A stretch of DNA of 64,000 nt from Pohlia nutans (Eukaryota > Streptophyta > Bryopsida > Bryales > Mniaceae): contig CM040085.1 of assembly GCA_022496805.1 (NCBI GenBank), positions 16,769,811-16,833,810 of the forward strand, written 5' to 3'. The notes under the pieces were generated by a model. It saw only the letters and a list, made by a program, of their open reading frames with translations. It had not been told where the DNA came from and did no database searches. Every line of letters starts with the position of its first letter. Position 1 is the stretch's first letter. Shown one piece after another: positions 12,352 through 23,600 of this stretch. Made by a program: the position numbers and the translations under genes.

Positions 12352-12510
12352 TAAGATAAATACAAACACATTCCATCTACTGTGAGAGTCAACTCCAAAT
12401 TCATGTTGATCTGTCAGCGAGACATTCAATGCTTGCAGACAGAGGTAGCGTGCTTCCTCCAGCATTGAGTAGCTCTCTGACTGGCGGCAGGTCTGCGGCG
12501 CCATCCTCAT
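12352..12510 (-). pseudogene. Possible gene fragment cut by a Tourist-like MITE
   Basis: On the minus strand an ATG-started frame (12510 downwards) reads MRMAPQTCRQSESYSMLEEA and onwards with ordinary codon use for about 50 residues. It then meets the MITE edge at 12351. A polypyrimidine AG precedes it (TTTTCCATTAAG), so it could be an exon. I do not recognise the protein. It may be a gene relic, or simply a GC-richer stretch that happens to be open. Confidence 0.25.
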
Positions 12511-12672
12511 TCTTAATGGAAAATCCTCGGTAGAGATTCAATCTACTGTACTCAGAAAGTATTGTTTAAAAAATTAAAATACCTGTTTTTAAGTGTTCCG
12601 CTTCGGGTACAGCTCATTGCAAATGCGTTATTTAAAATTAGCAGCCAAAGCAAACTGACCCCGTCTCTAAAT

Positions 12673-12932
12673 CCCCGGTGGTCTTGAATGCGGGCACTAT
12701 TCATCCACCCCTCCTTTTTTCTGGAATTCCATTTTGGGCACCTTCGGTGCTTTTTTTGGCAAATGTTTTTAGTATTTTGGGGCCTACGGCCCCAAATTTT
12801 CCTAGGAGAACCTACTTGGGAATAAAAAACTATTGGAGGAGGGGGTTGTTTTTTAAGGTACAAAAATAGGGGGCACTGAACCGGACAAAAATAGGGGGCA
12901 CTTATGTCCCCATTCATTCAAGACCACCGGGG
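12673..12932. mobile_element. MITE, copy 2 of the GTCTCTAGAAC family
   Basis: CCCCGGTGGTCTTGAATG at 12673-12690 pairs with the reverse complement at about 12915-12932. The outer flanks GTCTCTAAAT / TTCTAGAGA pair too, so the true terminus may be GTCTCTA. Inside is a direct duplication of AAAATAGGGGGCAC. It is related to the copy at 6100-6325. Confidence 0.7.
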
Positions 12933-15650
12933 GTTCTAGAGAAATCCGCAAACTGAAGGCATCTTAGTGTACTGACTACATTTGGGTGACATAAAATACT
13001 TCAATTCGAGTTCAAATTTTCAATTGAATAAATTAATTTTCATGTATTTATGCTTTGTGAAAAAATTTACCAAAATTTAGCATTTGCAGGCATTTGAGTT
13101 AACCGAAATCAGAACATGTGATTTGACCCCCAAAATATTAGGAAACCAAAGTCTTGCCCTCTTTTAGTGTAACCGAAATCAAAACAAATAATGAACTCAA
13201 CACCTTCCAACTTCAATTTTAGACATGAGCTCCAAGTTGTCAGAGTCAACTAATCAAACGAGTCACCTAATTATATCTCAAGTTTGCCACATGCCTTGCC
13301 ATTATCTCAAATTGGATGTGGGCCATCGCCTCCAAGCCTTGGCTCTCTTTGAACACACCTTAGTCTCAATTTTGCCTCCTTTGTGACGGCAAAACTAGTT
13401 CACACTCCTTTCTATTTTGGATTTTTTGAAAACCATGCCAATTTGCTTGGCTGCCTTAGATACGGGTCAGACTCACCTCACCTAACATGTATTTTCTCTT
13501 CTTTTCGGTTAACTCTATTGTAGTACAAAATAAATAATATTTTTAATCGTTCGAATTAATCATTTCAAATAATACATATCCAAATGTACTTCATATCAAA
13601 AATTGGTACCAAAATGACGTCATTGGATATTTTAAACAAATGTTTTGGTTTCTTTTGTGCAGCTAAGACAAATTATGATTTTTGTACAAAAAGTCTCTTT
13701 TTAAATCTTTAAACCTCTTCAATTTTTACGTGATTTTTTTTGTGATTCTTGCATGAGTGTAGGAAATCAAAACCACATCCGGTCGATTCAATATTTATTT
13801 TGTTTTAAAGAGGAACTCATTCAAAGTTGCCATAGGGGCTAATTTCAAAATTCAAAGGGCTTTTCGGGGTACCCATATCAGATAATTGCCCAATTGAATA
13901 AATGATAGATAATTTAAAAATAAACATATTTCCAGTTAGAAGAAAGTTCCAAAAATTTATACATTTTCATATAAATTGAGTGAAATAAAGATTGTCACCT
14001 ATTACATATGAATAAACAAAGCTCTACAACTATTGTATGTAAAGTGATACTAAACTATTTTTTTCTAAAACATTCAATCAAGACTTCATGAAAAAACATT
14101 TTTATTACTTATACAAATTTTTACTTTCAAAAATAGATTGTTGAGTTTTGGTGATCTTTTAAAGAGTTTTTTGGTGTTTGATCTTTGAAAATCATTTAAA
14201 AATCATAGTTGATAGATTTTGAACATCTAATTGGACACATGTACAGATAACTTAGAAACAAACATCTTTCTGGTAATAACGTTTTAAAAAAAAGTTGTAG
14301 AATTACATATAATTCTAATAAACTAAGGAGTGTTTTCTACTACAAACGACTACTCAAAATTCTACAACTATTTGATTGATAAGGCTTTTCACTTACATTG
14401 AAATTATCTAATGACAACAAAATTCTATCAATCTACCAACACATATGTCCACACTTTGCTTTGATCGCAGATCGGCACAACTTAAAAAGATTTTTGAGCT
14501 CTATATGGAGAATCAACCATGTTTAGTGATTGTACAATATGTTCACGAGGATTATATCCAAGCATCTTGGTGGCGTAGTGGAATCTCCACGTCAGGTTTT
14601 GAAGGGTCCTCATCACCCTCAACCAATCACAAGATGACATGTGGTATTTATTTTGACCAAAAAAGAAAAACTACGACGTAGGGTAACTACACGTGGAGGT
14701 GCCTTAAACCGCCCACCCCCCATTTGGTCATATAGGTGCCTCATTGCCTTCATTCAAGGAATCTAAATCCGATCACCTGTAATCTTCTCCTAAAATCGAC
14801 CACTTGTTCTCGGCACTTGTTATTCAATCATAAGACTTTTAGAAGTGGGCAGAAGAAGGTCATATAGGATACAATTCCTGATTCTTTTTGTAATGGGAGA
14901 AACACCACCTACATGGCACAAGTGGGGTATGACTAACTTTCCACTTTTGAAATTCATGTAAATTAAATTCTATTTGAGATTTATTTTTAAAATTTAAAAT
15001 TTAAAATTTATATTTATCAATCTCATTTACCAATCTCATTTGTCAATCAGCTAATAATTATCCCAATTCAATTTTAAAATATTCCAAGCATAGTAGCTCA
15101 AATATGTGGTTTTAGGTGCCTCCACCAAATCCATGCCCTCAGACGTTTACACACAGACCGCCGTGATGCCGCAGACTGCCGCGTTGACGCGGCTTCCATG
15201 CTCTTTGCATTCATGCTCGTCTTCCGTTTCAGCTTCCTTCTGGAAGCTGCGTGCTCTGGAGCTTCATTTTGATGACCATTTTGTGTTTTACGATGCTTTC
15301 AACGCTGCAGGAATTGAAGGTTTGGCTTAGGTTTTCGCGTTCCTGGACATTTGCTTTCGTGTACATTTGTTAGCGTCGGTGGTGAAGCGCATGCACGGAT
15401 GCAGACAGAGACCGTCGCGGTAAGGAGGTCAAGTCTTAGTTGCATGAGTTTCAGCGGAAGAGAGGGAACTTAACGAGCCGGTGCTTATACATGTCTTGGT
15501 CACCTGAAAGTACCGGTAGGATATATGTGACATACAGCGGGTTCTTTAATATGTTGGAAGAAGGTCTGCATGATGGTTAAGGGAGTCGTATCGATCTTGG
15601 CATGAACGATATTGATAAAGAACGTGAGATAGAGGAATTACCGAAACAGA
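12933..15650. other. Intergenic DNA; possible PAR1 upstream region near its end
   Basis: AT-rich with no recognisable gene to about 15,090. From 15,100 base composition becomes more mixed and splice-like sites appear (for example a donor-like GAAG/GTTTGG near 15,320). These might be untranslated exons or a non-coding transcript ahead of the PAR1-like gene. The evidence does not go beyond that. Confidence 0.4.
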
Positions 15651-15658
15651 GGAAGTAA

Positions 15659-15753
15659 GTTACTGGTACAGGATTTGGTGGAGATCGAAAGAAACAAACT
15701 AATTAATTAATTAGTTTCTTTTTTCTTTCTCCACCAAATCTTGTACCGGTGAT
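15659..15753. repeat. Long near-perfect hairpin (~47-bp arms, no loop)
   Basis: The left arm (15659-15705) contains GGTACAGGATTTGGTGGAGA and the right arm (15706-15753) contains CTCCACCAAATCTTGTACC. The arms meet at AATTAATTAATT and pair at most positions. The mismatches look like separate mutations on the two arms. It could be a small fold-back transposon or a transcribed hairpin upstream of the PAR1-like gene. Confidence 0.75.
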
Positions 15754-16731
15754 TGAATGAGAGAGCCGGCCGAACCAAGGTTTGTAATGGCAAGATCGAA
15801 GATGAAGGGAAATGACTGACGATGAATGAGGTTCCTGCTGCGAAAGGAAGTTACAAGATGTGCGCGGGGGTAGTAACTGTCAATTCACAGAATCAACTGA
15901 TCACCAGCTAGATCGAGTTCACCAGAATCAAGTACGTACGTGCCTTCTTGCTTCTCCTTTCAGCACGCCTTTCCGACATCTCTCTCGAAGGTACAACGTT
16001 ACTTTCTTCCCCAGGCTTAATTGTTGTATCGAGCACATGATTCTCAGCTTACTTGATTGCACTCTTCGCTTCCATGTGCATCAAGAAAGGTCGTTTGTCT
16101 TGAAGTCACTGATTAATTTTCAAGATTCCAATTGCAGTCGAAGGGGTGGTGAAATTTGATTTGAACGAAAAGTGATGGATCAAATGAATGTGTAACTCTC
16201 GGTTCAAAATTTGAGCTCTAAGAATCGCGTAAGTTAGCTTGTTTGAATGGAATCCAATTAAAAGTGATATTGAAGTTGTTAAGCATAGAATTTCTATAGA
16301 TAAATTGTGTGGATTTCTGCTCACTCAGGGCTTAACATCAATTTGATTTATCATCTGTGACAGAGCCCTGACACACGGAGGCATTCAGAAATGAAATTAT
16401 GAGATACAAGTTGTTGTCCGATGAGCGCGACTAATGCTTCGTATAAGTACTAAATAATATTAATAGGGATGTTTGTTTGGCAATTTCAGCGTTTTTTTTG
16501 GAAATGCGGAATTTCGAGCAGATACAATTCCTGTGGCATATATATAGGAGTTTCTCGACAGTGTGTAGCTTGGAAATGACTGCTTTAACAGAATCTGATC
16601 ATGTTTAGGACTATGTGTCTCAACTCTGCTTTTCAATTTGTACTTATGAGAAGGGGATGGTGCTGGTCAGATCTCATGTAGGTTGCTCGTAGCAGAAGAA
16701 GACGTATTTCGTCATAGCGACCTCAATCGCA

Positions 16732-18641
16732 ATGGCAAAATGTCATTTAACAGCAATTCCCTTGATTTTTGGCCTTGTGCTCTCCAATTTTGTGTCTACG
16801 TTTGGTGAGTTCTCATCTTCCCCGGGTCATCTTTACATAATCTGAGAGCCTTAATCATCCCCGCACGTCATCTGCGAATTGACAAATCATGCGCGTTCTT
16901 GATGATCTATCTGAATGATAACTGTCATATGATGGATCTCACCTGCAGGGAAGTTAGAGTGTGAAGATCTCCCCGTTGAGGATTGCGCGTTTTCAGTTGC
17001 TTCGTCAGGAACACGCTGTGTTTTGGAGAAATACAAAGGCAAAGACGATTCCATACGATATGAATGCCAGGTACATCCCTTCACAGCCATGTCGTTCGAC
17101 AATCGAGACAAGTTCGAATTCTATGCCGTACACTGGAGCCGCTTAGGTTTACACTCTTGAGTTCGTGATACAAAGTCTCTGAATCGGCAAATGACACTCT
17201 GGATCCTTACGCAGTCATCCATCATAATGGCCGAGAAACAAGAAGAGTGGATTGAGTCTGATGAGTGCATAAAATCATGTGGACTGGAGCGCATGACCGT
17301 TGGTCTCTCAACGGATCTTCTTATGGATTCCCGCTTCGCTGAAATGCTTTGCTCTTCTGAGTGCCTTAACAACTGTCCCAACTTGATTGATCTCTACATT
17401 AGTCTTGCTGCGGGTGAAGGTGCGAATTCCCCATCCATTTAAGTGCTTTCCTCATTAATACGTTTTCAATATTTCTACAATAAAATGATTTTGTGGTTTA
17501 TGGACCATGCCATCACAATTAGCAAAATAATTCCTGCACGCTAGAGACTTTATATTTTGCTCTTCCACTATAACTCCGCAACGAAATTCTTCAAGCAGGG
17601 ATTCCTTTCTTGTGGTTTTCAAGAAATAGGAAATAATAAGGTATTGTAACCAAATGGTGCAAACGGGTCACAAAGCAACCGCATGAGTTGGCGAGCTAGA
17701 ATTTCTGACCAAGTTTTTGACAGTTTCAAATGTAGCTTGAAATGGTGAAAAATCAATACGTTTGAATAGTTAATCACATGAGATTACACCTATCGACATA
17801 TTGTATAAAAGCGTATTGATTTTTCAAACGTATTGATTTTTGACAGTTTCAAATGTAGCTTGAAATGGTGAAAAATCAATACGTTTGAATAGTTAATCGC
17901 TGCATCTTTTGGTGTATACAGTAATATTAGAACCAACTTCTCAGAGAAGACAGGAAATTAAAGGCTTACATATCATGTTGAAGAGTCAGACCTTTGAAGC
18001 TTCAACATATTCTCTGTAACCAGTCATGTTAAGTGATCCATCATAGCCCCTAAACAGAATTGGGGAGATTCTACTCAGGAAAGGACGCAGTCAACATTAA
18101 CCCCTAAAGGACCAAGAAGACCAAATTGGGCCTCATGTTTTTTTAAGCAGTTCTGAATTGGTCCTACGTAGACTTCCTTTAATTCAAATTTATTTGTCTT
18201 CTGATCAACACATGCAATGTTCTTCACTGATTCCAGTGATATAAAATTTGATCCTTTCTGAATTATATTTTTCACAATATGATCGCTTGAATTTATCATT
18301 TTAAAACCATGAATCCTTTGAGGGTTAATGCATGATCAAAACTAAATGATCGAGGTTGGGTTGCACTGTACTGTACAGGAGTGTACCTGCCTCAGCTGTG
18401 CAAGACTCATAGGATGAGCAACCGTCGTGTGATTGCAGACCCCGTAAAGGCCAGCGATGCGGAGTTTCGGAGGAGCCAGCAGCTTCTTCCCAGTCTCTCA
18501 AGCGGCGCTATGAGCCCCGGAGCAAGCCAAACAGCAGAAAGCGGGGCCGGCACTGTACCTCCTACTGATACCGGCTCAACAAGGCCTGATTATCGTGGCT
18601 ATGGTGGAGGCGGCTACGGTATGGGGGTGGCCATGGTGTGA
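16732..18641 (+). CDS. PAR1-family (photoassimilate-responsive protein 1) secreted protein
   Basis: Four exons: 16732-16804, 16949-17070, 17215-17419 and 18379-18641, all with GT-AG borders and consistent phases, giving 220 codons. The start follows from a clean signal peptide (MAKCHLTAIPLIFGLVLSNF). The mature part opens CEDLPVEDCAFSVASSGTRC and continues with MAEKQEEWIESDECIKSCGL, a cysteine-rich SSECLNNCPNLIDLY block and LAAGEGVYLPQLC. That cysteine order is the plant PAR1 family; its biochemical role is unknown, and PAR1 transcripts were described as sugar-responsive. The protein is presumably exported. Exon 4 ends in a Gly/Tyr-rich run and a TGA at 18639-18641, but a Pro/Ser/Thr-rich frame continues one base out of register to 19057 (see findings). 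Intron 3 holds a TTAA-flanked MITE. The family call is firm; the C-terminus is not. Confidence 0.88.
17714..17898. repeat. 60-bp direct repeat with an inverted copy between, in PAR1 intron 3
   Basis: A ~60-base unit starting TTTTTGACAGTTTCAAATGT and ending GAATAGTTAATC occurs at 17714-17774 and 17837-17898. Between the copies an inverted piece (TTCAAACGTATTGATTTTT) pairs with the unit ends, so the segment can fold in more than one way. Probably a small rearranged repeat. Confidence 0.75.
18097..18328. mobile_element. TTAA-flanked MITE, piggyBac-like, family A copy 1 (in PAR1 intron 3)
   Basis: Starts TTAACCCCTAAAGGACCAAG and ends (reversed) TTAACCCTCAAAGGATTCAT. It is 232 bp, non-coding, and lies 50 bp upstream of the exon 4 acceptor. 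It shares its interior with the copies at 37261, 43914 and 45105: a CCAAATTGGGCCTCATGTTTT side and an AAACCATGAATCC side. Confidence 0.88.
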
Positions 18642-19057
18642 GTGGACAAGAGTTGGCGCCCACGTCGAGTCCTGTTTCAGGAACTCCAGTTCTTCCCAGC
18701 AGCAGCAGCACGACGCCTCCAGCCCCTGCGGCACAGACACCCACAATCTCCGCCACCAAGCGTCCCTTCTTCGTCACGGTCTCATCCCCTCCCACTCCTG
18801 AACCCACGCCCTCCACGACTGAGCCATCGACGTCTCCAGTTGCCGCAGACACTCCAGACACAGCAGTAATAGTAATTCCGCCGGAGACTTCACCCAAGTT
18901 CACCTACGCATCGGCACCCGATGTGGCGCCAGAACCATCGCCCGAACAAGGCTCGGAGTTTCTGCTCTGGCAGCAGCAATCCACAGAGAATTTTCTGCCC
19001 GATCGTCAGCAACTCAACGTCGATGAGGAGTACCTCTACGAGACATACTTCCACTGA
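18642..19057 (+). pseudogene. Out-of-register Pro/Ser/Thr-rich tail of the PAR1-like gene
   Basis: Directly after the PAR1 stop, frame 2 is open for about 139 codons. It begins in the same Gly-rich run (GGGHGVSGQELAPTSSPVSG) and ends ...EEYLYETYFH before TGA at 19055-19057. One extra base in the glycine-rich stretch around 18610-18628 would join the two frames. The sequence is rich in Pro, Thr and Ser with alternating acidic residues, like the variable C-terminal tails of cell-wall or secreted plant proteins. It may be a real frameshift, a sequencing indel, or chance openness. Confidence 0.45.
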
Positions 19058-20682
19058 GTCTATTCGATTGAACTTACTCAAATGCTTAACTTGCGAGGTG
19101 CATTCCTAGTACAGCTCTTTCTGACTACCCTTTCTGTCCTTCAATCCATCATGCCTCTTGAATCTGTAATCTATTGTTCATAATCTCACAGTTACTCGAT
19201 TGAACATTGGGATAGACCTCAAGTTATACTAGAAATTCCTCACCACACCATGGCCTCGAGCGCTGTCTTTTCTCACAGGAATTGATTTAAAGATCACATT
19301 AACTGTGGCGAAATGGGATACATACCAGTGCGTAAATGTGACGACAGCTGCTGGTCCCGGTCTAGAAATCTTACTGTAAGTGGTGAAACATTACCGACAA
19401 AATTAAAGCTCTTGTGCCTTCATGCGCATGAGGTTCTTGATCAATTATAATAAACACAGCGTACGCAACACACTGACTTAACACTCGATGGGAAAGAGGC
19501 GTTTTCCACAATCTAACATACCCAACAAGGCCAGCATATACACGCCTAAGCTAGGCAGCAAGGCAATGTAGGGCAGCCCCAGAAACCATAAGACCATCCG
19601 CACAAAAATTGCACGCTGAAACTCACACCCTGATCTATCATCTATATTTGAAGAGCCCTTCAAATTTAAGTTCCCTACCCATACACACCACAAATAGTCA
19701 ATGAGTTCAATAATTGTAGTCCAGAGTAAAACAGGGTTTCAACCTCAGGTTATCAACACTTCTTCCAATATTTTCTTATCGCCAGCCATCATGTGTTTGT
19801 GAACAGGGATGGTCTCTTAAACACCGGATTGGAATCTCACGGTTTCTCAGTATGTCGGCACGTCCCGGTGCATATCTGATCTCTGTCCTCTGAAAATTGG
19901 GTTGTCTGCCTGCATGTCTAAATTCCCTGCTGAAAATGAGATCTATTCTCACCTTAATGTCACAATTTCAGCTCAACCCCTCAGGCCGTTCCCATGCTAC
20001 ACCGGACGTAAGCAACACCACTTCCGCCAGGTTCAATCCACATGGTATGAATCTTCAACATCGCGACGGGAACGACTCCAAGCAATAGTGCTCAAAAGAA
20101 GAACACTTACTTCTTCATTACCATGTCATCTTTTCGTGTGCCACAGAATGCCCAAAGCATGCTCGAAATGAAAAAACAAAAAAAGTACTCCTAAATCTTT
20201 CTAGCAGTCCCTCCAGTATGTTAGTTATTTGCTCTAGTAGAGCAAGAACATGATTCCGCTTCATTGCCTTTCATCCAGTGTACCGGTAGTAAGCCTCTCA
20301 GTGATGTTTGCAGAAAAAGTACCGAATATTTTGAAAAATTGAAAGTTTGGCACATAATTTACCAGTCTCATTACAAGCTGATGATCTCATCTATCTCAGA
20401 TGTCAACTCTTTGAAGATTTTTCTTTCTTCGACATCGCTCCCATCGCTCACATCAGTCTCATCGTTTTCCACCGTAATCCCCTCGTCGTTTGGTCTGGCA
20501 CCCCTGTAGTCAGATCATTAAACATCCTTCAATCAGCAATGGCTAGCTCTTATCGGCTGTCGACGTGCATGTCGCAGAGACGATATTGACATTATAGCAA
20601 GTTAGACCTCTAGCTAGACTTTTGCTGACGCTGTTATTAGTGCACTTTTTGCTCATGCTCTAGTTGTAATAAACAAAACATA
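19058..20682. other. Convergent intergenic region between PAR1-like and DZIP1-like genes
   Basis: Holds the presumed 3' untranslated regions of both flanking genes, which point towards each other. Open frames here (19478-19693, 19902-20171, 20264-20589) are short and unrelated to any family I know. No repeat or RNA gene seen. Confidence 0.5.
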
Positions 20683-23600
20683 TCAAAGTTCTCTGGAAAG
20701 TACATACATTGAACCTTCATTGCCAAGCACTTCATCGTTCTCAAGAGGAGCTGGTTTCTCCGGGATTGGTTTCTGGAAGATAGCACGACATGTATTTTCT
20801 GCACTCACGGTTGCAGTCGATGACTTTGGACTGCATGGTGGCGGTGTTGGTTTGTATGAAGTAGAAGCCATGCTTGACTTTAATTGCTGCAGATCTAACA
20901 GTTCCTTCGGAGGTGACAAGTCCCGAATTGGAGAATCTGTGATATTTAAAAATCCAAGTGCAAAAAATTGTCAGGCAGCTCGATCAACATTTGAAGTTCT
21001 CCAGGTTCACGTTGATGTTGCAACATTGTGCCACAAATAAACCACATGCAAGCTCTCTGGTATAATTGCGAAGTCGTAAAAATGTAGGTTAGTGTATAAA
21101 ATTCAGTGAATACTGGTATATATTATTGTAAATTTATCGCTTTGCGTTTACCTTGTGATAGAGGAACAGGCTGGCGGTCATCAATTTGAACCCGTCTGCA
21201 AAAAGGAACGCGGGATAAGATACACACTACAGTCATTCGAGAGAGCATGCTCCAAAGGTATGTGAATAGGTGATCTCCATGCTTGTTCCTTTATGGATGT
21301 AGGAATATCACAGAAACCTTTGCCGATATTTGAAGACCAAATCTCGAGTTGACTTTCTCACATACTAACGTCAGTGACTTCATTCCTGACGACTGTACCT
21401 ATCTAAACTTTACCTCGGGACCATATATGATTGAACTAGTATGGAAGTTATTGTGCTCGCGATTGACAAGAGTTTGACACAATGAAAATGCATTGTCGCA
21501 TTGCCTCTGATCTTTTGTGGTCTTGTCACCCGAAGTTTGTTACCTAAAAAGGCAGGTTCGCTTAATAATATTGAAAGCTATTAACAAAACTACCTCCTGT
21601 TCAGCTAGTCAAGTGATATGCCTGTCTCATGAAAGAAAGTGTGGAGCTTTCCCAAATAAAAATGTCTGGAAATTGCAGAAGTGTCATTTTCCCTTTTCTC
21701 TACTTCAAATTGCTAATGCTGCAATGCTTAAATGTACACGTACCTTTGTTTTCCCCTCGACGGAACTGCGTCCTCGTCGCTGTCCCAGTCACCCAATCCA
21801 AGTTCATCTTCGACTTCTTCTCTCTGCTCGGACTGCCGAGCATGCGCAATGATTTTCACATTAGGTCTTGCTGATTCTCGTGATGAAATATCTCCGTTAT
21901 TTCGAGTGGTCGATTCTTGCTTCTGCTTCCACGAGAACGCTCTGACAATTGAATTCCAATTCGAATCAGTAGGCACCAAGTGGTGGTAGTCTGTGTAGAG
22001 GATCACAAAGCAGTTAGGTAACTTATTCGGTCAGTTCAAACAATTTGCAGGAGTCACCTGGAAACGTATTGCACACGTCCATCAGGTGAAGACCTTGGGC
22101 CGGAACATTCCCTACCGTCAGCTTTCGGTGAACTTGAATGCTTAGCCCTGTTAACAGCTACTTCATTCTTGTGTTCAACTTCAGACACTTGCAAATCGTC
22201 ACTGCTCTCACCAATTTCACTGCTTCCAGGACTACTATGTTCGCTGCTTTTCATGTGCCTTGCGGCCCCAGGTTTCGATTCATCTTCCCTGCTGTAGTCT
22301 TCCTTAGACTCAGAGTCGGAATCGTCGCTTTTGTGAGATTGGTGACTTCGGGTTGAATTGTAGTTGCTCTTACCAGACTGCTCAAAGAAAAAAACGGCAC
22401 CATGTCATAACCCACTTTAACAGAACCCAAATAACTGAACGCAAAATATACATCACCCTGTTTCTAATACAAGTCCACAAATTTACACAGCTTTCTCATA
22501 ATAATATTATTGGATGAATACTGCAGTAGGTTACAGATGCACAAACCTCGTCTCCACTGTCGTCAGATGCATTGGCATCACTCAAGTGGTCTCCTAAATC
22601 GGAGGCGACGTCAAATTGCGACTCAATTATTTCCATGACACGATCATGTACAGCCCTCTGTAACCCACACAGGGCGTTGGGAGGAAAGATCATTCGCAAT
22701 TTCGAAAGTTCATTCGCAAGAAGACGTGGATACACAAAGGCCCACTGATACGGGGTTATAACAACCTCTATATCGTATTCAAGTTCGAAAATGTGGTTTA
22801 CGCTAGACTCGGTGACAGCCTTACATAATACACAGGTTTTATTCAACCAATGACTCAGTGCTCAGAAAGAATCTTTAGCAGGTGCTTACTTGGGTATGCC
22901 AGACAATTGCGCCTCTCTCATATTCCACAAGTTTCCGCTCGTTACCATGAATTTGAGACATACGTAGCGATCGTTGCTTTTCCAGTGCGCTAGAGATTGA
23001 GTTGTATGTAGTATCACTGCAGACATGTCATACCGAATGAAAAATTTCACTTACTACTCTGCGCGCCATACAACTCCTTCCAAATGCGGATTCATGGCCA
23101 CTCATTCACAAAGACCAATGCAACCAAAGAAGATATAGATAAATTTACTGATCAAGCAGGGAAGCAAATAGCACACGAAGTTGATTCAAGAAAAGTTTTA
23201 TGAAATGAAGCTTGTCTACCTTATGCCGTTTGTGCTTGATGCAATTCCAAATTTCTTCAATTCCTCACGAAGCTGGCCATTGAATTCCTTCATACAATAA
23301 TAGATAGAGAGCCACGAAATCCAATAAGGAGGCATACATGATACAATAGAATGAAGAAACTAAAGGAGGGGTTCAAAAGTACGTAGTACTTAAGATAAAT
23401 ATAATCTGCCGACTCTTCTATTCATCGGAAAATATGTTTTGGTCCATCTATGATATACTGTGAATCTTTGAAGTAGGAAAATATGCAAATTAAGCGCAGA
23501 TGCATACATGTTCAATAACTTTGTGCGCTTTTTCAAAAGCTGTCTCGGGATGTGGATATTTTGCCACCACATGTGGCCTGAAAAATAGCAATGTTCGTGG

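Noticed and set aside
18595..18869. Plus-strand frames of 68 and 75 codons beside the PAR1 tail
   Set aside because: Other registers of the Pro-rich segment, with unnatural His/Arg/Pro runs; only the 18642-19057 register continues the glycine run sensibly.
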